Below, in pieces: positions 61,006 to 64,000 of a DNA stretch of 64,000 bases; position 1 is the first letter of the stretch; every line of letters starts with the position of its first letter. Source of the DNA: an uncultured Flavobacteriales bacterium (lineage in GTDB: Bacteria; Bacteroidota; Bacteroidia; Flavobacteriales; BACL11); NCBI GenBank assembly GCA_950069165.1, contig CATMIT010000001.1, forward strand, positions 1 through 64,000, read 5' to 3'. Below the pieces are notes generated by a model, which was given only the letters and a program-made list of their open reading frames with translations, made no database searches and had not been told where the DNA came from. Both the position numbers and the translations under genes were made by a program.

Positions 61006-61851
61006 TTAAATTCCCCAACTATTCAAATCCGTGATGACTCCCATTGAAACCAATCTGACATAAATATCAGAAAGACCAACCCAAACCAAAGAAAACCATG
61101 CAAATATATGATGTCTTCTATTCAGGAAAGTCACAATCTTCCATCTACTATGTGCCGATTCTGCGGCATGCGTACAAGAAAAACAATCCATTCTCCCTCC
61201 AATTAAATGCCTTAACGAATGGCAGCCAAATGTATAGGCCCCTAATAAAATAGGATTTATAAGTAAAATGATACTCCCTACGCCAATACCAAATTTCCCA
61301 TCTCTAAAAAACGCCATCACTGCATCATAAGAAAGTAGAAAAATGAAAATAATCGCAAAATACATAGCATATCGGTGGATATTTTGGAACAATAAAATTC
61401 CTGTTTCTCCTTTATAATCTTTTTGTGGAATACCACCTACCGCACAAGCCGGTGGCGTAAAAGCAAATGCTCTGTAATATGCTTTTCGGTAATAATAACA
61501 GGTAAAACGGAACGAAAGTGGAAATACCAAAATAAGCCAAGCTGGGGAAAATCCAGGAAGCCAATCTAACCATTTTGGCCAAGCGCCCATTAGTGCATGG
61601 CTAACAGGAGGTATGCCTTCCATTCCTTCTTTTATAAAAATAGGGGGGGAATAAAATGGAGAAAGATATCCACCGAAACCTTCAGCATTTATAGCTCCAC
61701 TCCACCAAAAATATTCGCCTTGCCATGCGGCCCAAGTGGAATAAATAATAAAACTAAGCAGTCCGAATAAAACTAACATTGGTGAAATCCACCAGTTGTC
61801 CTCTCTCAAATTACTAAGCAGTGCTCGCTCTCTTCCAATAGGGTTTGACAT
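61006..61851 (-). CDS. sdhC: Succinate dehydrogenase membrane anchor, Sdh1-like
   Basis: Single membrane-anchor subunit of 281 residues with five to six hydrophobic helices. The pattern WWISPMLVLFGLLSFIIYST, WAAWQGEYFWWSG and GGYLSPFYSPPIF resembles the anchor of mycobacterial Sdh1 (Rv0249c type). The usual ~220-residue Bacteroidota cytochrome b anchor looks different. Many His residues in helices (HRYAMYFAIIF, GCHSLRHLIGGR, RRHHIF) could bind haem b. The first gene of the sdh operon, it has an exact -7 element 17 bases upstream. Gene size and order also match Sdh1 (anchor, flavoprotein, iron-sulfur). The subclass call is by eye and moderate. Confidence 0.82.
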   Translation of the reverse strand: MSNPIGRERALLSNLREDNWWISPMLVLFGLLSFIIYSTWAAWQGEYFWWSGAINAEGFGGYLSPFYSPPIFIKEGMEGIPPVSHALMGAWPKWLDWLPGFSPAWLILVFPLSFRFTCYYYRKAYYRAFAFTPPACAVGGIPQKDYKGETGILLFQNIHRYAMYFAIIFIFLLSYDAVMAFFRDGKFGIGVGSIILLINPILLGAYTFGCHSLRHLIGGRMDCFSCTHAAESAHSRWKIVTFLNRRHHIFAWFSLVWVGLSDIYVRLVSMGVITDLNSWGI

Positions 61852-61868
61852 AGATTAAAAATTTCGAG

Positions 61869-61876
61869 CAAATGTA
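61869..61876 (-). promoter_or_regulatory. -7 promoter element of the sdh operon
   Basis: The minus strand reads TACATTTG, an exact TAnnTTTG match, 17 bases before the sdhC ATG at 61851. Confidence 0.55.
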
Positions 61877-61951
61877 ATGGGTTTATATGTAATTTTCAAT
61901 TTTTTCTGGAAATAAAATATCTATATTCTCAATCGAACATCAACTTATTTT

Positions 61952-61959
61952 TATCTTTG
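61952..61959 (+). promoter_or_regulatory. -7 promoter element of pepP
   Basis: TATCTTTG is an exact TAnnTTTG match, 20 bases before the pepP ATG at 61980, divergent from the sdh promoter. Confidence 0.55.
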
Positions 61960-61979
61960 AAAAATAATTTTGAACCGAA

Positions 61980-63269
61980 ATGAAATACGAGCAAATAGAC
62001 AAGCAATTATTTATTGAAAACAGAAAGAAATTAGCCCTTTTGCTAGATAAGGGTTCGCTTGCTATTTTTAATGCCAATGACGTAATGCCAACCAATGCAG
62101 ATGGCACAATGGCCTTTCGGCAAAATAATGATTTGTTTTGGCTAAGTGGTGTGGACCAGGAAGAAAGCCTTTTGTTACTCTACCCAGAAAACCCAAACGA
62201 AAAGGAAAGAGAAATTTTGTTTTTGAAAGAAACTAGTGAATTGATTGCAATTTGGGAAGGAGCAAAACTCAATAAAGAAGACGCTTTTACAACTTCCGGT
62301 ATAAAAACAATTTATTGGTTAGATGAATTGGAAAGCAAACTAAAAAAATTAATTAAACAAGTGGATACTATTTATTTGAACAAAAATATTCACAGCCGTG
62401 CCACAACTGAGGTAGAATCAAGAGATGATAGATTTAGGAAAATGATTGCTGAAAAATTCGCAAGCAAACAGATAAAAGAAGTGGCACCAATCATGCACGA
62501 CTTACGCTCTGTAAAATCAAGTATTGAACTCTCTTTAATGCAAAGAGCTTGTGATATTACCGAAAAGGGATTTAGAAGAGTTTTGCCATTTATACGACCT
62601 GGAGTGATGGAATATGAAATTGAAGCCGAATTGATGCATGAATTTTTAAGAAACAGATCCAATGGATTTGCTTATCAGCCTATTATTGCTTCAGGAGTTA
62701 GTTCATGCGTTTTGCATTATATTGAAAACAATAAGCCATGCAAAAATGGGGATATTCTGCTGATGGATTTTGGTGCAGAATATGCCAATTATGCATCAGA
62801 TTTGACTAGAAGTGTTCCTGCAAATGGAAGATTTTCTGTTAGACAAAAAGCTGTTTATACTGCTGTTTTTCGGGTAATGAAACAGGCAACAAATATGTTG
62901 CGTCCTGGAACAATTATGGCTGACTACCACAAAGAAGTGGGGAAAATAATGGAAAGTGAACTTATTCAATTAGGATTATTGGACAAACATGATGTACAAA
63001 AACAAGATACTGAAAATCCGCTTTATAAAAAATATTTTATGCACGGTACTTCTCACTATTTAGGATTAGATGTACATGATGTGGGTAGTATTGAGACTCC
63101 CATGCAAGAAGGAATGGTATTTACTTGCGAACCTGGAATTTATATTTTAGAAGAAGCTTTGGGTATTCGCTTGGAAAATGATATTCTAATTACAAAAGAT
63201 AACCCTTTTGATTTGATGGGGAACATACCTATTGAATTGGAGGAAATAGAGGATTTAATGAATGCCTAA
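61980..63269 (+). CDS. pepP: Xaa-Pro aminopeptidase (M24B)
   Basis: Metallopeptidase that removes N-terminal residues preceding proline. The N-terminal AMP_N domain (about 1-135) includes FRQNNDLFWLSGVDQEESLL. The catalytic pita-bread domain has the five metal ligands in LLMDFGAEYANYASDLTRS (Asp, Asp), HGTSHYLGLDVHDVG (His), FTCEPGIYI (Glu) and IRLENDILI (Glu). No signal peptide, so cytoplasmic. The 429-residue length is normal. It is divergent from the sdh operon. Confidence 0.95.
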   Translation: MKYEQIDKQLFIENRKKLALLLDKGSLAIFNANDVMPTNADGTMAFRQNNDLFWLSGVDQEESLLLLYPENPNEKEREILFLKETSELIAIWEGAKLNKEDAFTTSGIKTIYWLDELESKLKKLIKQVDTIYLNKNIHSRATTEVESRDDRFRKMIAEKFASKQIKEVAPIMHDLRSVKSSIELSLMQRACDITEKGFRRVLPFIRPGVMEYEIEAELMHEFLRNRSNGFAYQPIIASGVSSCVLHYIENNKPCKNGDILLMDFGAEYANYASDLTRSVPANGRFSVRQKAVYTAVFRVMKQATNMLRPGTIMADYHKEVGKIMESELIQLGLLDKHDVQKQDTENPLYKKYFMHGTSHYLGLDVHDVGSIETPMQEGMVFTCEPGIYILEEALGIRLENDILITKDNPFDLMGNIPIELEEIEDLMNA

Positions 63270-63305
63270 TTCTTATGTGTTTAACGCTCTTTTTTTTAGC
63301 TCTTT

Positions 63306-64000
63306 CTATCGCTTAATAATTAATTTTTGAACCTTTTCTCCTTCATTTTTTGTTTGGATTTTCACAAGATAAAGCCCCTGAGGAAGATTAGGTATTGCGA
63401 TTGACGACTCTGAAAGAATAAAAGATCTCACCTTTTTCCCTAAAATATTAAATATTTTCACAGATGTTATTAGTTCAGGAGAGTAGAAGTAAAGTTTATC
63501 ATTAGCAGGTTGTGGGTAGAAGTATTGTGCTTTGCCAGTTTTTTCAGAAATAAATGTAACAGAAGAATTGGAAAGCACATGTAAATTACTATATGCATAT
63601 TGATTAGTTTGGCTAATAGATGGTGGAACAGCTGCTTTTGGCCATATAACTACAATATTATCTCCTATCAGGTAATTTTGGGTAGTAACTACTTCAAACA
63701 AAAAACCTGGGACAAACTGAATACTATCATTAGGAAAAATGAAATTTGGCCCTTGTCCGCCAATAGTTCTACTGTTTACCAATCCTAAATTAGCATCATA
63801 CCTTGCTGCTTTTAACAGAATATTTTCAGCTAAAACATCTTCTCCATTATTTACTACCCAACAAGAAAAAGGGATGGTGTCCCCCATTGTTACGGTATCA
63901 GGAATACTTATCCCGTCATACCCAAATAATATGTTTATGGAGCTGTTTTGAGAGCTTGCATTAACCGCAATAAGACAAGTAACAAACGATAATATGAGGG
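63306..64000 (-). CDS. Secreted protein with T9SS type A C-terminal signal (5' end missing)
   Basis: The frame is open to the right edge and begins there inside a signal peptide (LILSFVTCLIAVNASSQ), so only a few residues and the start codon are missing. A beta-sandwich-like domain follows (TVTMGDTIPFSCWVVNNGED), similar in style to CARDB/Ig-type modules. A T9SS type A sorting domain ends the protein (YFYPQPANDKLYFYSPELI, FNILGKKVRSF, PNLPQGLYLVKIQ, KLIIKR). About 235 residues in all. It has no enzymatic motif and its function is unknown. Confidence 0.75.
   Translation of the reverse strand, partial: LILSFVTCLIAVNASSQNSSINILFGYDGISIPDTVTMGDTIPFSCWVVNNGEDVLAENILLKAARYDANLGLVNSRTIGGQGPNFIFPNDSIQFVPGFLFEVVTTQNYLIGDNIVVIWPKAAVPPSISQTNQYAYSNLHVLSNSSVTFISEKTGKAQYFYPQPANDKLYFYSPELITSVKIFNILGKKVRSFILSESSIAIPNLPQGLYLVKIQTKNEGEKVQKLIIKR

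Noticed and set aside
1..64000. Phage, transposon or defence system
   Set aside because: No integrase, transposase, restriction-modification, toxin-antitoxin or phage structural gene could be recognised on either strand.

Overview
The window is AT-rich DNA from a member of the Bacteroidota, most likely the Flavobacteriales. This rests on several signs: the ActABCDEF alternative complex III, type IX secretion (T9SS) signals on exported proteins, a SprB-like giant adhesin with a PorP/SprF partner, an OmpA-free set of Flavobacteria-type small membrane proteins, and promoters of the Bacteroidota form (-7 element TAnnTTTG, few Shine-Dalgarno sites). Genus cannot be read from the sequence. No phage, transposase, CRISPR array or recognisable defence island was found.

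Layout. 1-7072 (minus) is the respiratory alternative complex III operon actA-F, cut by the left edge. 7244-12332 holds a SPOR-domain protein, the rimP-nusA-infB translation operon with a hairpin in its leader, a decayed T9SS C-terminal domain and a tRNA-Gln. 12460-16962 holds a GT117/DUF2723 membrane protein, a polysaccharide deacetylase and a methyltransferase. 17275-25159 (minus) is a 2315-residue SprB-repeat adhesin followed one base later by its PorP/SprF-like partner. 25332-27552 holds a glycosyltransferase and hemW. 27633-32258 (plus) looks like a haem/iron acquisition locus: a frameshifted porin, an FMN-binding protein, a TonB-dependent receptor and a HmuY-like lipoprotein. 32330-38042 holds an MsrB-MsrA fusion, a histidine kinase, an AsmA-like protein, a pseudouridine synthase that lacks its catalytic Asp, and YraN.

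38088-43467 is rich in secreted proteins: a CotH-family protein, a haem/copper monooxygenase-like protein and an esterase. It also carries tRNA-Arg, a 43-residue membrane protein, a DUF2147 protein and a pterin dehydratase. 43519-54812 is mostly housekeeping: metG, LD-carboxypeptidase, lepA, yebC, purD, purQ and the B12-dependent ribonucleotide reductase nrdJ, with two membrane proteins of the DUF6341/DUF6427 type between the pur genes. 54889-57474 holds ComF, an Ig-like lipoprotein and an omega-amidase. 57495-58384 is a one-gene unit bounded by 34-bp direct repeats. 58391-61851 (minus) is a succinate dehydrogenase operon whose membrane anchor resembles the mycobacterial Sdh1 type. The window ends with pepP and a T9SS-sorted protein that runs off the right edge.

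Functionally, the respiratory genes (Act complex and Sdh) supply and oxidise quinol. The T9SS cargo genes describe a surface-active, possibly gliding organism. The haem locus and HemW fit its cytochrome-rich respiratory chain. The least explained items are the repeat-bounded peptidase unit, the attenuator-like leader of rimP-nusA-infB, and the short C-terminal motif shared by the CotH protein and the esterase.
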